Shown here: piece by piece, positions 1 through 9,400 of the stretch
How the letters are laid out: each line of letters opens with the position of its first letter
Position numbering within the stretch: the first letter of the stretch is position 1
Assembly: GCF_001632745.1 (NCBI RefSeq)
Contig: NZ_LQRT01000013.1
Span: 372,001-436,000, forward strand
DNA from: Aquimarina aggregata
Lineage (GTDB): Bacteria > Bacteroidota > Bacteroidia > Flavobacteriales > Flavobacteriaceae
Reading direction: 5' to 3'
Length of the DNA stretch: 64,000 nucleotides
Made by a program: the position numbers and the translations under genes
Notes under the pieces: model-generated
Databases searched by the model: none
What the model saw: only the letters and a program-made list of their open reading frames with translations
Told to the model about the DNA's origin: nothing

Positions 1-35
1 GATAAATGATATTTTTGTTTTTAAAATATCATTTA

Positions 36-1022
36 ATGAAGAAAAACATTGCCATTGTAATGGGAGGATATTCTAGTGAATTTGATATATCTATCCAAAG
101 CGGAAATGTCGTATACAAACACCTAGATAGAGAATTATACAATCCTTACCGTATACACATTACTAAAGAAAAATGGGCTTATGTAAGTGATGATAATCAA
201 CAATACGATATTGATAAAAATGATTTTTCATTAACCATTAATAACGTTAAAACTCATTTTGACGCTGCATTTAATATTGTTCATGGTACTCCGGGTGAAG
301 ACGGTCTACTACAGGCTTATTTCGAATTAATCGAAATCCCACAAACCGCTTGTGACTTTTACCAAGCTGCACTTACTTTTAATAAAAGAGATTGTATAAG
401 TACCTTAAAACCATACGGAATCCCAACTGCAACTAATTATTTTTTAAATAAAGGGGATAGTATTAATACAGAAGAGATTATAAAAACTGTCGGATTACCC
501 TGTTTTGTTAAAGCGAATAAAGCTGGTAGTAGTTATGGAGTTTCAAAAGTAAATACCGAAAACGATCTTATTCCAGCAATTGATGTAGCGTATAAAGAGG
601 ATGATGAGATCATTATAGAATCTTTCTTAAGTGGAACAGAGGTATCAGTGGGTGTTATCACTTACAAAGGCAAAGATACTGTATTACCAATCACTGAAAT
701 TGTTTCAGAAAATGAGTTTTTTGACTATGAGGCTAAATACCTAGGTAAGTCAGAAGAAATTACACCAGCAAGATTATCTGATTCTGACACTAAAAAAGTT
801 AAGGATTTAGCACTAAAAGTATATCAAATTTTAAAGATGAAAGGATTTTCGCGTAGCGAATATATATTTCACAACGGAGAACCCTATTTTATTGAAATGA
901 ATACTAATCCAGGATTTAGCGAAGCTAGTATTCTACCTCAACAAGCTCTAGCTGCTGGAATAAGTATTAAAGATCTTCTAACGAATACCATAGAAGAGGC
1001 TATAAATAATCAAAAAAAGTGA
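36..1022 (+). CDS. ddl: D-alanine--D-alanine ligase
   Basis: Cytosolic ATP-grasp ligase that joins two D-alanines for the peptidoglycan pentapeptide. The protein opens KKNIAIVMGGYSSE, the usual Ddl N-terminus. It carries the ATP-grasp glycine loop KAGSSYGVSKV near residue 165 and the metal-binding EMNTNPGFSEASILPQQ near residue 290. An in-frame ATG at 6 would add ten hydrophobic residues absent from the family, so ATG 36 is preferred (328 aa, normal length). coaD follows in the same direction after 63 bases with its own -7 element. Confidence 0.95.
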   Translation: MKKNIAIVMGGYSSEFDISIQSGNVVYKHLDRELYNPYRIHITKEKWAYVSDDNQQYDIDKNDFSLTINNVKTHFDAAFNIVHGTPGEDGLLQAYFELIEIPQTACDFYQAALTFNKRDCISTLKPYGIPTATNYFLNKGDSINTEEIIKTVGLPCFVKANKAGSSYGVSKVNTENDLIPAIDVAYKEDDEIIIESFLSGTEVSVGVITYKGKDTVLPITEIVSENEFFDYEAKYLGKSEEITPARLSDSDTKKVKDLALKVYQILKMKGFSRSEYIFHNGEPYFIEMNTNPGFSEASILPQQALAAGISIKDLLTNTIEEAINNQKK

Positions 1023-1051
1023 TCTCATAAAACAGAATTTATAATTTCATT

Positions 1052-1059
1052 TATCTTTG
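1052..1059 (+). promoter_or_regulatory. Bacteroidetes-type -7 element (TATCTTTG) for coaD
   Basis: A TAnnTTTG match lies 27 bases before the coaD start. No clear -33 TTG is seen at the expected spacing, so only the -7 half is supported. Confidence 0.5.
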
Positions 1060-1085
1060 TGTACATATCTATTTAATAATCACTA

Positions 1086-1538
1086 ATGAGAAGAGCTGTT
1101 TTTCCTGGATCATTTGACCCCATCACGTTGGGACATTACGATATTATAGAAAGAGGTTTAACCCTATTTGATGAAGTCATACTAGCTATTGGTGTTAATG
1201 CTGATAAAAAGTATATGTTTTCTCTTGAAGAACGAAAACAATTTATACAAGAATCTTTTAAAAATGAACCCAAAATTAAAGTAATGACTTATAAAGGGTT
1301 AACAGTAGATTTTTGTAAAAAACAAAATGCTCAATTCATTTTAAGAGGATTACGCAATCCAGGGGATTTTGAATTCGAAAAAGCCATTGCACATACAAAT
1401 AGAAAAATGTCTGAAATTGAAACTGTTTTCTTGTTGACCTCATCTGGCAAAAGTTATATTTCTTCTTCTATAGTTCGCGATGTTATTCGTAATGGAGGTG
1501 ATGTTTCTGGATTAGTCCCAGATACAGTACGTTTCTAA
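1086..1538 (+). CDS. coaD: phosphopantetheine adenylyltransferase
   Basis: Catalyses the fourth step of coenzyme A synthesis, 4'-phosphopantetheine plus ATP to dephospho-CoA. It is a small nucleotidyltransferase of 150 aa, as is usual. The N-terminus holds GSFDPITLGHYDII with the T/HxGH ATP-binding motif, and the C-terminal half holds SSGKSYISSSIVR, the second nucleotide-binding motif. A VOC protein begins 9 bases after its stop, so the two probably share a transcript. Confidence 0.96.
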   Translation: MRRAVFPGSFDPITLGHYDIIERGLTLFDEVILAIGVNADKKYMFSLEERKQFIQESFKNEPKIKVMTYKGLTVDFCKKQNAQFILRGLRNPGDFEFEKAIAHTNRKMSEIETVFLLTSSGKSYISSSIVRDVIRNGGDVSGLVPDTVRF

Positions 1539-1547
1539 ATCATACAT

Positions 1548-1943
1548 ATGCATCGTAAATTAGGTAGTGTTACATTAGTCGTCGAAAATTATGATGAAGC
1601 GATTCAATTTTATGTAGAAAAGTTAAATTTCAAATTAATTGAAGACACAAAACTTAGTGATTCAAAACGGTGGGTTCTTATCTCACCAACTGATACTAAT
1701 GAAACTACAATATTATTAGCCCAAGCAGCAACTCCAGAACAACAACAAGCAATTGGCAATCAAACTGGTGGAAGAGTTTTTATGTTTTTACACACAGATA
1801 ATTTTTGGGATGATTATACTATTATGAAATCAAAAGGCGTTTCATTTTTAGAAGAACCCAGAAATGAGATTTATGGTACCGTAGTCGTTTTTAAAGATCT
1901 TTATGGCAATACGTGGGATCTTATTGAGCAGAAAAAGCCATAA
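1548..1943 (+). CDS. VOC family (glyoxalase/bleomycin resistance fold) protein
   Basis: 131 aa containing two beta-alpha-beta-beta-beta halves: GSVTLVVENYDEAIQFYVEK opens the first, and the second ends in the typical VVVFKDLYGNTWDLIEQ. This is the vicinal-oxygen-chelate fold; substrate cannot be told from the sequence. Family members include glyoxalases, dioxygenases and antibiotic-binding proteins. It is tightly coupled to coaD upstream (9 bases). The family call is firm and the function is unknown. Confidence 0.85.
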   Translation: MHRKLGSVTLVVENYDEAIQFYVEKLNFKLIEDTKLSDSKRWVLISPTDTNETTILLAQAATPEQQQAIGNQTGGRVFMFLHTDNFWDDYTIMKSKGVSFLEEPRNEIYGTVVVFKDLYGNTWDLIEQKKP

Positions 1944-2081
1944 TAGAATAAGCACTAAAACAAATGATTCAATATTAATAACGTTTGGTTAATTCTAAAT
2001 AAATCAATCTATATGTATTGTCAAAATATTCATAAACTCCCTACATTTAATATTCACAAAAACCTCACTAAACTTATAATT

Positions 2082-2882
2082 ATGACACTAAAAACACTAA
2101 AGTATTCCTCATTATTCTTACTAATGAGCCTTATGCTTATCGCTTGTAGTAGCGACGATGATCAATCACCTGATACTAATGGAGGCGATGTAGATACCCC
2201 CGATGTAGATCCAAATAATGGCGGATGTGAAAGTGGAGCAGCAGCAGTTTTTGTTGAAAAAGACGGTCTACTTGTAATCGAGTCTGAAAATGCAGTTTTT
2301 AACAATACCGATTGGACACTTACAAAAAGTGCTGCAGATTTTTCTGGACCAGGGTATTTAGTTTGGAATGGTGCTGATGCCTTTAATCAACCCGCAAATG
2401 GTACATTAACTTATAAAATTAGAGTTAGTACTCCGGGAACTTATAGATTTATATGGCGATCTCGTATTACTATTGGTACTAATGGTACAGAACATAATGA
2501 TTCGTGGCTCAGAATAGCCGATGCTAAACATTTTTATGGAAGAAAAGGAAATGGAAATATTGTATATCCTAAAGGAACAATGCAAGAGCCAATTCCTGAA
2601 AGTGAAGGACAAGCCACAACAGTACCTAATGGTTCTGGTCAAGATGGTTGGTTTAAAATTTATATGAACACTGCTAGTGCATGGCACTGGCAATCCTCAA
2701 CGAGTGATAATGATGGTCACAATATTTTCGTTGTTTTTGAAACAGCAGGTGATTATACCGTAGAAGTTTCTGGAAGATCTAGAGGTCACGCTATTGATAA
2801 ATTTGTATTATTTACTGATGGAGTTACTGAAGGTTCTGCGACTGCTGTTGATGCCACAACAAATGAAATAAAATGTGAATAA
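2082..2882 (+). CDS. surface lipoprotein with carbohydrate-binding-like beta-sandwich domain
   Basis: Starting at ATG 2082 gives a clean lipoprotein signal: a hydrophobic stretch (SLFLLMSLMLIACSS) with the lipobox cysteine at about residue 22, then an acidic SSDDDQ-type tether. The ORF is open from 2013, but those extra residues do not fit a signal peptide. The remaining ~220 residues are rich in Trp, Gly and Asn (GPGYLVWNG, DSWLRIADAKHFYG, GWFKIYMNTASAWHWQSS, SGRSRGHAIDKFVLF). This resembles CBM6/CBM35-like sugar-binding sandwiches appended to agar- and other glycan-degrading enzymes. No catalytic motif is visible. Inference: a glycan-binding outer-surface protein. A strong terminator follows. 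Confidence 0.6.
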   Translation: MTLKTLKYSSLFLLMSLMLIACSSDDDQSPDTNGGDVDTPDVDPNNGGCESGAAAVFVEKDGLLVIESENAVFNNTDWTLTKSAADFSGPGYLVWNGADAFNQPANGTLTYKIRVSTPGTYRFIWRSRITIGTNGTEHNDSWLRIADAKHFYGRKGNGNIVYPKGTMQEPIPESEGQATTVPNGSGQDGWFKIYMNTASAWHWQSSTSDNDGHNIFVVFETAGDYTVEVSGRSRGHAIDKFVLFTDGVTEGSATAVDATTNEIKCE

Positions 2883-2900
2883 ACCAAAAAAACACATTTA

Positions 2901-2936
2901 AAAAAGGCTTTTCAGATACATCTGAAAAGCCTTTTT
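2901..2936 (+). terminator. rho-independent terminator after the CBM-like lipoprotein gene
   Basis: Perfect 16-bp stem (2901-2916 with 2921-2936), 4-base loop taca, ending in a run of T. It isolates the lipoprotein gene from the DUF1800 gene. Confidence 0.9.
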
Positions 2937-3005
2937 TTTATAATATTATTTAAGAAATTAAACCTTATCGTCACAATCGAGTCTAAACTATAAAACCTTA
3001 TAGTC

Positions 3006-4403
3006 ATGGCAGATAGATTAACTGACAAACATATCCAACACCTCTATTGGCGAGCTGGATTTGGCATTTCTTCTAAAACATTAAAATCTATTAGAGCGCA
3101 TAGCAAAAAAGACATCGTAGATCAAATTTTTGATCACAGTATCTCCAATAGCCCGCTATCAATGAACTTTGATATACTATCAAAAAATCAAAAAGACTTA
3201 AGCACTGAAGAACGAAAAAAATTACGAAAGCTTCGTAGAACAAAAATGCACGAGCTTAACCTATTATGGTTTAAACAATTAACAACCACAAATGAAGTCT
3301 TAAGAGAAAAAATGACATTATTTTTTCATGATCACTTTTCGGTTAGACTTAAAACTCCACGTGCATGTATTCACCTAAATAATGTAATTAGAAAGCATGC
3401 ATTAGGAAATTTTGGCGAAATGTTAATGCAAGTATCAAAATCTCCAGCGATGTTATTATTTCTGAACAATCGTCAAAATAGAAAGAACCACCCTAATGAA
3501 AACTTTGCCCGAGAAGTAATGGAATTATTTACTTTAGGTAGAGATAATGGTTACACCGAAACCGATATCAAAGAAGCTGCAAGAGCCTTTACAGGTTGGA
3601 ATTTTAATAAAGAAGGTGATTTTGTATTTAGACAAAAGCATCATGATTTTGAATCTAAGACCATTTTTGGTAAAACTGGAAATTTTAAAGGTGAGGATAT
3701 TATCAAAATGTTATTATCAAAGAAACAAACAGCACGTTATATTACTGAGAAAGTATATCAATATTTTGTAAGTCCAAATAGCAATAATAAACATATTGAA
3801 GAGCTCACTACTGTTTTTTATAATTCTAACTATGATATCAAAGTACTACTCAAAGCTATATTCAAAAGTGATTGGTTTTATAATTCTGAAAATATTGGTT
3901 CTAAAATCAAATCACCTATCGAGTTACTAGTAGGACTTAGCAGAACATTCAATATAAAATATGATAACCCCAAGGTATTACTGTATCTACAACGTAAGCT
4001 TAACCAAACTTTATTTTTCCCTCCCAATGTAGCGGGTTGGCCAGGTGGAAAAACTTGGATTGACAATTCTACATTAATGCTTCGATTAAAATTAACCTCT
4101 ATCTTATTAAACAATGGTGTTATCGAATGGAATGAAAAAGGTGATATGCCAGAAAATATGATTATCCAACAAAAAAACTACAATAAAATCCGTTCTCAAA
4201 TACAAAAAAAGGTAAAAGCTACTCCTAATTGGAATTCGTTTTTAGGAACCTTAGAACAAAAAGACAGAGCCAAATTAATTGATTTTATGCTTCAACCCAA
4301 AGTATCAAATGCCGCAAAAAAAGTGTTGTCAAACCTTGACTCTACTAACACAAAAAACTTTGTAATAGAATTATTAAGCCTACCAGAATATCAACTTTGC
4401 TAA
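3006..4403 (+). CDS. DUF1800 family protein
   Basis: 465 aa. Contains the family's conserved core ENFAREVMELFTLG (near residue 163) followed by GYTETDIKEAARAFTGW, and late in the protein the FPPNVAGWPGGKTWID block. No signal peptide is obvious at this start. DUF1800 genes are nearly always beside a DUF1501 gene, as here (12 bases to the next start). The biochemical role of the pair is not established; they occur widely in Bacteroidetes and Planctomycetes, often in exported-protein contexts. Confidence 0.9.
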   Translation: MADRLTDKHIQHLYWRAGFGISSKTLKSIRAHSKKDIVDQIFDHSISNSPLSMNFDILSKNQKDLSTEERKKLRKLRRTKMHELNLLWFKQLTTTNEVLREKMTLFFHDHFSVRLKTPRACIHLNNVIRKHALGNFGEMLMQVSKSPAMLLFLNNRQNRKNHPNENFAREVMELFTLGRDNGYTETDIKEAARAFTGWNFNKEGDFVFRQKHHDFESKTIFGKTGNFKGEDIIKMLLSKKQTARYITEKVYQYFVSPNSNNKHIEELTTVFYNSNYDIKVLLKAIFKSDWFYNSENIGSKIKSPIELLVGLSRTFNIKYDNPKVLLYLQRKLNQTLFFPPNVAGWPGGKTWIDNSTLMLRLKLTSILLNNGVIEWNEKGDMPENMIIQQKNYNKIRSQIQKKVKATPNWNSFLGTLEQKDRAKLIDFMLQPKVSNAAKKVLSNLDSTNTKNFVIELLSLPEYQLC

Positions 4404-4415
4404 AACTACTAAATT

Positions 4416-5609
4416 ATGGAACGAAGAGATTTTTTAAAACAATCCGTTTTTGCTTCAGGAATTACACTAATTCCTTCTTTTTTAAAAGGAATGGAGTTTT
4501 TATCTCCTAATCAACTATCTGGATATAAAAATGTAATTATCATTCAACTTTCTGGCGGCAATGATGGATTGAACAGTATTATTCCTATTAGCAATGATAT
4601 TTACCACAATCTTAGACCTTCTATAGCAAAAAAGGCTACAGAAACTCTAAAAATCACGAACGACCTAGCTTTTAATGATAGTCTTAAAGAAATTGCGCGA
4701 TTATATGACTCTGGTGAAGTAGCAATACTTAATAATGTAGGTTACCCAAATCCAAATCGGTCACATTTTAGAAGTACAGATATTTGGCAAACAGCAAGTC
4801 AGACTAATCAATATTTATCTACTGGATGGGTAGGCAGATATCTAGATGCAAATTGCCAAAACTCGTATCAAGCTATTGAAGTCGACGATTCTTTATCACT
4901 TGCCATGAAAGGAAACAAAATTAACGGTATTGCAGTCTCTGATCCTAATCAATTACATAATAATACTAGAGAACCTTTTTTTAAGAACATCGTTAAACAC
5001 ACTTCAAAAGATATGTTAGACGAAGATAATCAAGGATATTTATATAAAACCATGCTAGAGACCTACTCTTCTGCATCATATATCAATGAAACTTCTAAAA
5101 TATATACAACCAACACAGTATATCCTCAAAACCCATTTGCTAAACATCTAAAAACTATAGCTGATTTTATTATTTCTGGTTTAAAAACAAGAGTATTTTA
5201 TAGTACTCTAGGCGGTTTTGACAGTCATGTCAATCAGCTTACTAGTCAAGATAGATTGCTTAAGGTATATTCAGAAGGTGTAGGAGCCTTAGTTAAAGAC
5301 CTAAAGAAAAATGATAGGTTTAAAGATACAATCATTTTAACTTTTTCAGAATTTGGACGACGTGTAAAGCAAAATGGCAGTAGAGGAACAGATCATGGCG
5401 CTGCAAACAATGCAATCGTTATTGGTGGGGCTCTTAAAAAACCAGGAATTTATAACGAATTGCCAAATTTAGCCGACTTAGACGCTAATGGTGATATTAA
5501 ATATACTATTGATTTTAGAAGTATATATGCCACAATTTTAAATAATTGGTTAGATGTAGATGATCATACTGTATTACAGAAAAATTTTAGTAAACTAGGG
5601 TTTGTTTAA
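4416..5609 (+). CDS. DUF1501 family protein, probable Tat substrate
   Basis: 397 aa. The N-terminus has a twin-arginine-type motif (RRDFLKQS) followed by a short hydrophobic stretch (VFASGITLIPSFL), consistent with Tat export. Family motifs visible are QLSGGNDGLN near residue 45, FSEFGRR near 310 and GTDHGAANNA near 323, the last resembling the metal-site region of sulfatase/phosphatase-like folds to which DUF1501 is related. It is partner of the DUF1800 gene 12 bases upstream and presumably co-transcribed. Substrate unknown. Confidence 0.9.
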   Translation: MERRDFLKQSVFASGITLIPSFLKGMEFLSPNQLSGYKNVIIIQLSGGNDGLNSIIPISNDIYHNLRPSIAKKATETLKITNDLAFNDSLKEIARLYDSGEVAILNNVGYPNPNRSHFRSTDIWQTASQTNQYLSTGWVGRYLDANCQNSYQAIEVDDSLSLAMKGNKINGIAVSDPNQLHNNTREPFFKNIVKHTSKDMLDEDNQGYLYKTMLETYSSASYINETSKIYTTNTVYPQNPFAKHLKTIADFIISGLKTRVFYSTLGGFDSHVNQLTSQDRLLKVYSEGVGALVKDLKKNDRFKDTIILTFSEFGRRVKQNGSRGTDHGAANNAIVIGGALKKPGIYNELPNLADLDANGDIKYTIDFRSIYATILNNWLDVDDHTVLQKNFSKLGFV

Positions 5610-5731
5610 GTAAAAACTAAGCAAAAAGATCATATTACAATATATAGTTTCAAACAGAATTACATAACTATTTATATTGTTAACATTTCTTTAAACATAA
5701 ATAGTATCTGTAAAACACAATTTTATTTTAC

Positions 5732-5753
5732 TACTGACACACACCTGTCAGTA
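5732..5753. promoter_or_regulatory. palindromic operator, TetR-like, in the GyrI-like gene promoter
   Basis: Perfect 8-bp arms TACTGACA (5732-5739) and TGTCAGTA (5746-5753) flank a 6-base spacer. The palindrome ends 8 bases before a TAnnTTTG -7 element, so a bound dimer would cover the -33/-7 spacer. Size and symmetry fit TetR-family operators. No TetR gene is in the window, so the regulator is unknown. Confidence 0.6.
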
Positions 5754-5761
5754 CTTCAAAT

Positions 5762-5769
5762 TACTTTTG
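5762..5769 (+). promoter_or_regulatory. -7 element (TACTTTTG) of the GyrI-like gene
   Basis: A TAnnTTTG match 32 bases before the ATG at 5802, just downstream of the palindromic operator. Confidence 0.6.
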
Positions 5770-5801
5770 TATTAATATTAATCATTTCAACACTTATCAT
5801 T

Positions 5802-6260
5802 ATGACAAAAGTAAAACTTCAACCCTTCTCTGTAATCGGAATTTCTGTACGAACAACAAATAAAAACAATCAGGCTACCCATGATATACCTGCATTATGG
5901 AATACATTTATGTCTGAAAATACAATTGATAAAATACCTAATAGACTTGAAGATTCTATCTACGCTTTATATACAGATTATGAAAGTGATTATACAGAAG
6001 GTTATACGACTGTATTAGGATGTAAAGTAGAAAATTTAGATAATATTCCGGATGGAATGACAGGTATCGAAATTAATAAAAATACTTATTCTAGATTCAC
6101 AGCAGAAGGAGATCTTACTAAAGGCGTTATTTATGAAAAATGGGGTGAAATTTGGAATTCAAATCTAAACAGAGATTATACTACCGATTTTGAAGTATAT
6201 GGAGAAGAAGCTCAAAACCCTACAGATGCCATTGTTGACATTTTTATTGGAGTTGCTTAG
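5802..6260 (+). CDS. GyrI-like / AraC effector-binding domain protein
   Basis: 152 aa stand-alone effector-binding (GyrI-like/SOUL-related) domain without a DNA-binding part. Diagnostic features are the opening PFSVIGISVRT, the central LYTDYESDYTEGYTTVLGCKV, and the terminal FEVYGE...AIVDIFIGV that closes the barrel. Proteins of this kind bind small hydrophobic or cationic molecules; some are induced by toxic compounds. The operator-like palindrome in its promoter suggests control by a repressor, which would suit a ligand-sequestering or stress role (inference). Confidence 0.82.
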   Translation: MTKVKLQPFSVIGISVRTTNKNNQATHDIPALWNTFMSENTIDKIPNRLEDSIYALYTDYESDYTEGYTTVLGCKVENLDNIPDGMTGIEINKNTYSRFTAEGDLTKGVIYEKWGEIWNSNLNRDYTTDFEVYGEEAQNPTDAIVDIFIGVA

Positions 6261-6291
6261 AATTATCTAAAAAATTCTTTGATGTCATAAA

Positions 6292-6360
6292 GAGTATCCC
6301 ATGATTTGAGAATGCGACAATACTATTGTTATGAAACGCTCTCAAATCATAGGGACACTC
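6292..6360. other. large imperfect inverted repeat between convergent genes
   Basis: Outer arms 6292-6310 and 6341-6360 pair over about 19 positions (one mismatch, one bulge). Inside, gcg/cgc and an acaat/attgt mini-hairpin continue the structure. It sits between the GyrI-like gene (+) and the GH86 gene (-). No good T-run follows on either side, so it could be a weak bidirectional terminator, an RNA 3' stabiliser or a protein-binding cruciform. Confidence 0.5.
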
Positions 6361-6418
6361 CCTCTGACTGACTAAGGACAAAAAAAGATATTTACTCCTC
6401 TTTTTTAATTATATATAC

Positions 6419-9400
6419 CTATTCTTTCAAGATTTTCACTGCAGGCCCATTGTTTATAACAATGAAATATACACCACTTTCTAATCCTGAAACATCAATT
6501 ATATTTTCATCATTTTTTTCTTTGATCCGTTTAGACATAACTTCTTGCCCCCTAAGATCCAAGATACGGATATCAGAAAATGTATTCAAGTTGTACAATA
6601 CCAAGGCCTCTTTTACAGGGTTTGGTGCTATTATTAATTTTTTTGCATCAAAACTTGCAACTTCTCTTGTTACAGCACTCTTACTTAAAGTATTATCAGC
6701 TGGAACAATTTTCCATTTTTGATTTCTATTACCACTGTTGTAATCCCATAATTGTGCATTCGCATTTGTTGCTCCAGCAGCTCTGTCGAGACTTTTTTGT
6801 ATACAGTGCATAGGTTTTAATCCAAAAATACCATTTCCATTTGATACAGCTTTCCATTGTTTATGAGCATCGGTTGCATCTGTCCATGTTGCAACATTTG
6901 CTCCATTAACACAACTCCCAAATGGCACTTCTAAATATCTATTTGTTCCTTTGTTTTTTATAGTATAGACATCATCTCCTTTGTGCTCGAAAATCCATTT
7001 TTGATCTTCAAAATTACCAGGATTGCGCATCACAGCGCTATGTTTTTCTAATGCTCTTGACAATAGTCGTTGACTATTTTCAGAGGAACTGATATAATAA
7101 GTTCCGTTTGCTATCAATTGAGTGTTTTCTGCAATTACAGTAATACCATTAACTGTATCCCATTGTAATGCTTCTCTCCAAGTAGTGCCTATAGGGCGTA
7201 TATGCGTTTTGTAAACATACCCTGTACCTGGCGCTGGCTTACTAGGAAGTTTCACAGTAATAGATTTTACTCCTTTTCCTGCAGTAACTACTTCCTTTTG
7301 TTGTGCAACCCAACCTAAAGACGACCAAAACTCTACTACTAGTTCTCTATTTGTTGAAGCCTCGTATCCGATATCAAAATTATAAGAATCTGCTGATATG
7401 ATTGTTGTTTTGGGATCTTTAAAAGAAACCTCATCTTTAAATTGAGGTACCGCTTCAATAGTAATGCTATTTACCTGTGCCCATTTTAATGCTTCTTGCC
7501 AAGTCCCTCCTACTGGTCGTATGTGCGCTTTAAAAACATACCCTGTACCTGGTTCAGTAGGTTTTGGTAATTGTACTGTAATCGATTTTGTTCCTTTTCC
7601 TGCAGAAACAGTTTGTACAGCACTACTTGCAATCCATCCTGTTGATGACCAAAAACCTACTTGAATTTCTCTGTTTTTAGCGGCTTCATAATCAACATCT
7701 ACAGTATATGAATCTGCAACTTGTAATACGCTATTAATATTTGAAAATGAAATTGTGTCTTTATTCTCTTCAACAACATCATTATCATATTTATTAACAC
7801 CTAGAATTACAGAACTAATTCTACCTCCACCATCTGGAAATTGTACCGTAACGGTAGTATTTCCTTTAAGCAAATTCATCGCTACAGGTATATCAATTGT
7901 ACCAAAGAAATCATTTCTATTTCTCTGATCGTAACCTTTCCAATTTGCTGGTACAGAAACTCTAGTACCGTTTACTTTGACTATTGGTGATTTTGATTTA
8001 TCATGTTTTCGGCCAATTGACATTTTTAAATTCGCATAACCTGTTCCTGTTTTTACACCATTAAATGAAAATGAAATTTCTGAATTTGCATTTATTGTTT
8101 GAAGATGTTTTTTAGAATAATAGTTTACAGTACGAATAGTATTTGTTGAAGAAATTGTGTTGGCAAAAGTATATTCTAACACTACAGTTTCGCCTGCTAT
8201 TAAAGTAATATTAGCTGGGGCAGTAGTTCTTTCTGTATCACTATATTTTGGATTAGCATTATCAAATATTTTTAAACTCTTAATCCTTACCTTTTGCAAT
8301 CCAGCCAAATTTGAAGTCATATTCAAGGTAGCTTTTTGCGTTTTATCATCTAAATTATTTAGGGCTACATACAGTTTTTTACCATTAACAAAACCTTGAA
8401 TTTGTATGTCAGGATTATCACTTTTTACTAGAACTCTTTTTCCTTTTACTTCTGACCAAAGTCTATAGAAATCAATTTTTGCTGTATACTTCCAATTTTT
8501 GAGTATAGGTTTATTAGGATTAGATGTTGGTGTTACAGATAAAGGTCTCCAAAGAGAAGGCGTATAAGGCTGATAGTTATTTGCTCCTGTAATATGCCAT
8601 CTTGCTTTGCCCGTTATAAAAGGAATAGAAATAGCCATTCTATCCTCTCTATCTAAAAGGTTAAATAGAATTCCGTTTATAGATTTTAAAGAGATTGCAC
8701 TTTTTATATCACTATAATTTGGTCCATATCCTTTTTCAATACCTCCATATTCTGTAATTGCATGTGGTTTTACTCTACCCCATTTTGTATAACTATACGT
8801 CTCTATTAAATCTAATATCGCTTCAGAGTTACTTCCTGATCTTTTATTATCCTGTCCTGTTACATTAACACCATCGTAAAGATGAACTGCAAAGGCATCC
8901 ATGTGATTACCTGCAACATCCATAAACATCTTCATATTCTCGTTCCAATGTCTAAAATCCCATAGTTCTAAAGATGGCCAAGCACTAGAATATCCAATTA
9001 CTTTAATTTTTGCTAATTCGGGAGTTTCATCAAATTTTTTACCTATTGCTCCAAACCACTCTGCCATTCGATACTTCATCTTTTTATTATCGGGTTGTTG
9101 TGGTTTAAAAACATCATCTCCAGCATGTACAAAAGGTTCATTCATCGGCTCAAAAAATTCTGGGCGTCCAGAATCATCAACATGATTTTTATAGTATTCT
9201 GCAGCCCATGCAGCTCCTTTTTCTTTATTCAAATTATATCGTACAACATTTCTTGGATGCTCTGTTCCTACATATCTCGTAACATTACGAACCGATGTAT
9301 TGTTGGAGTTAATAAAATTGGGATAGTTACCTACAGATCCGGTTTTACTGTTTGCGTGCGAGAAAGGACCCCAAAAGCCTCTTCCAGGGCTTACATTAAA

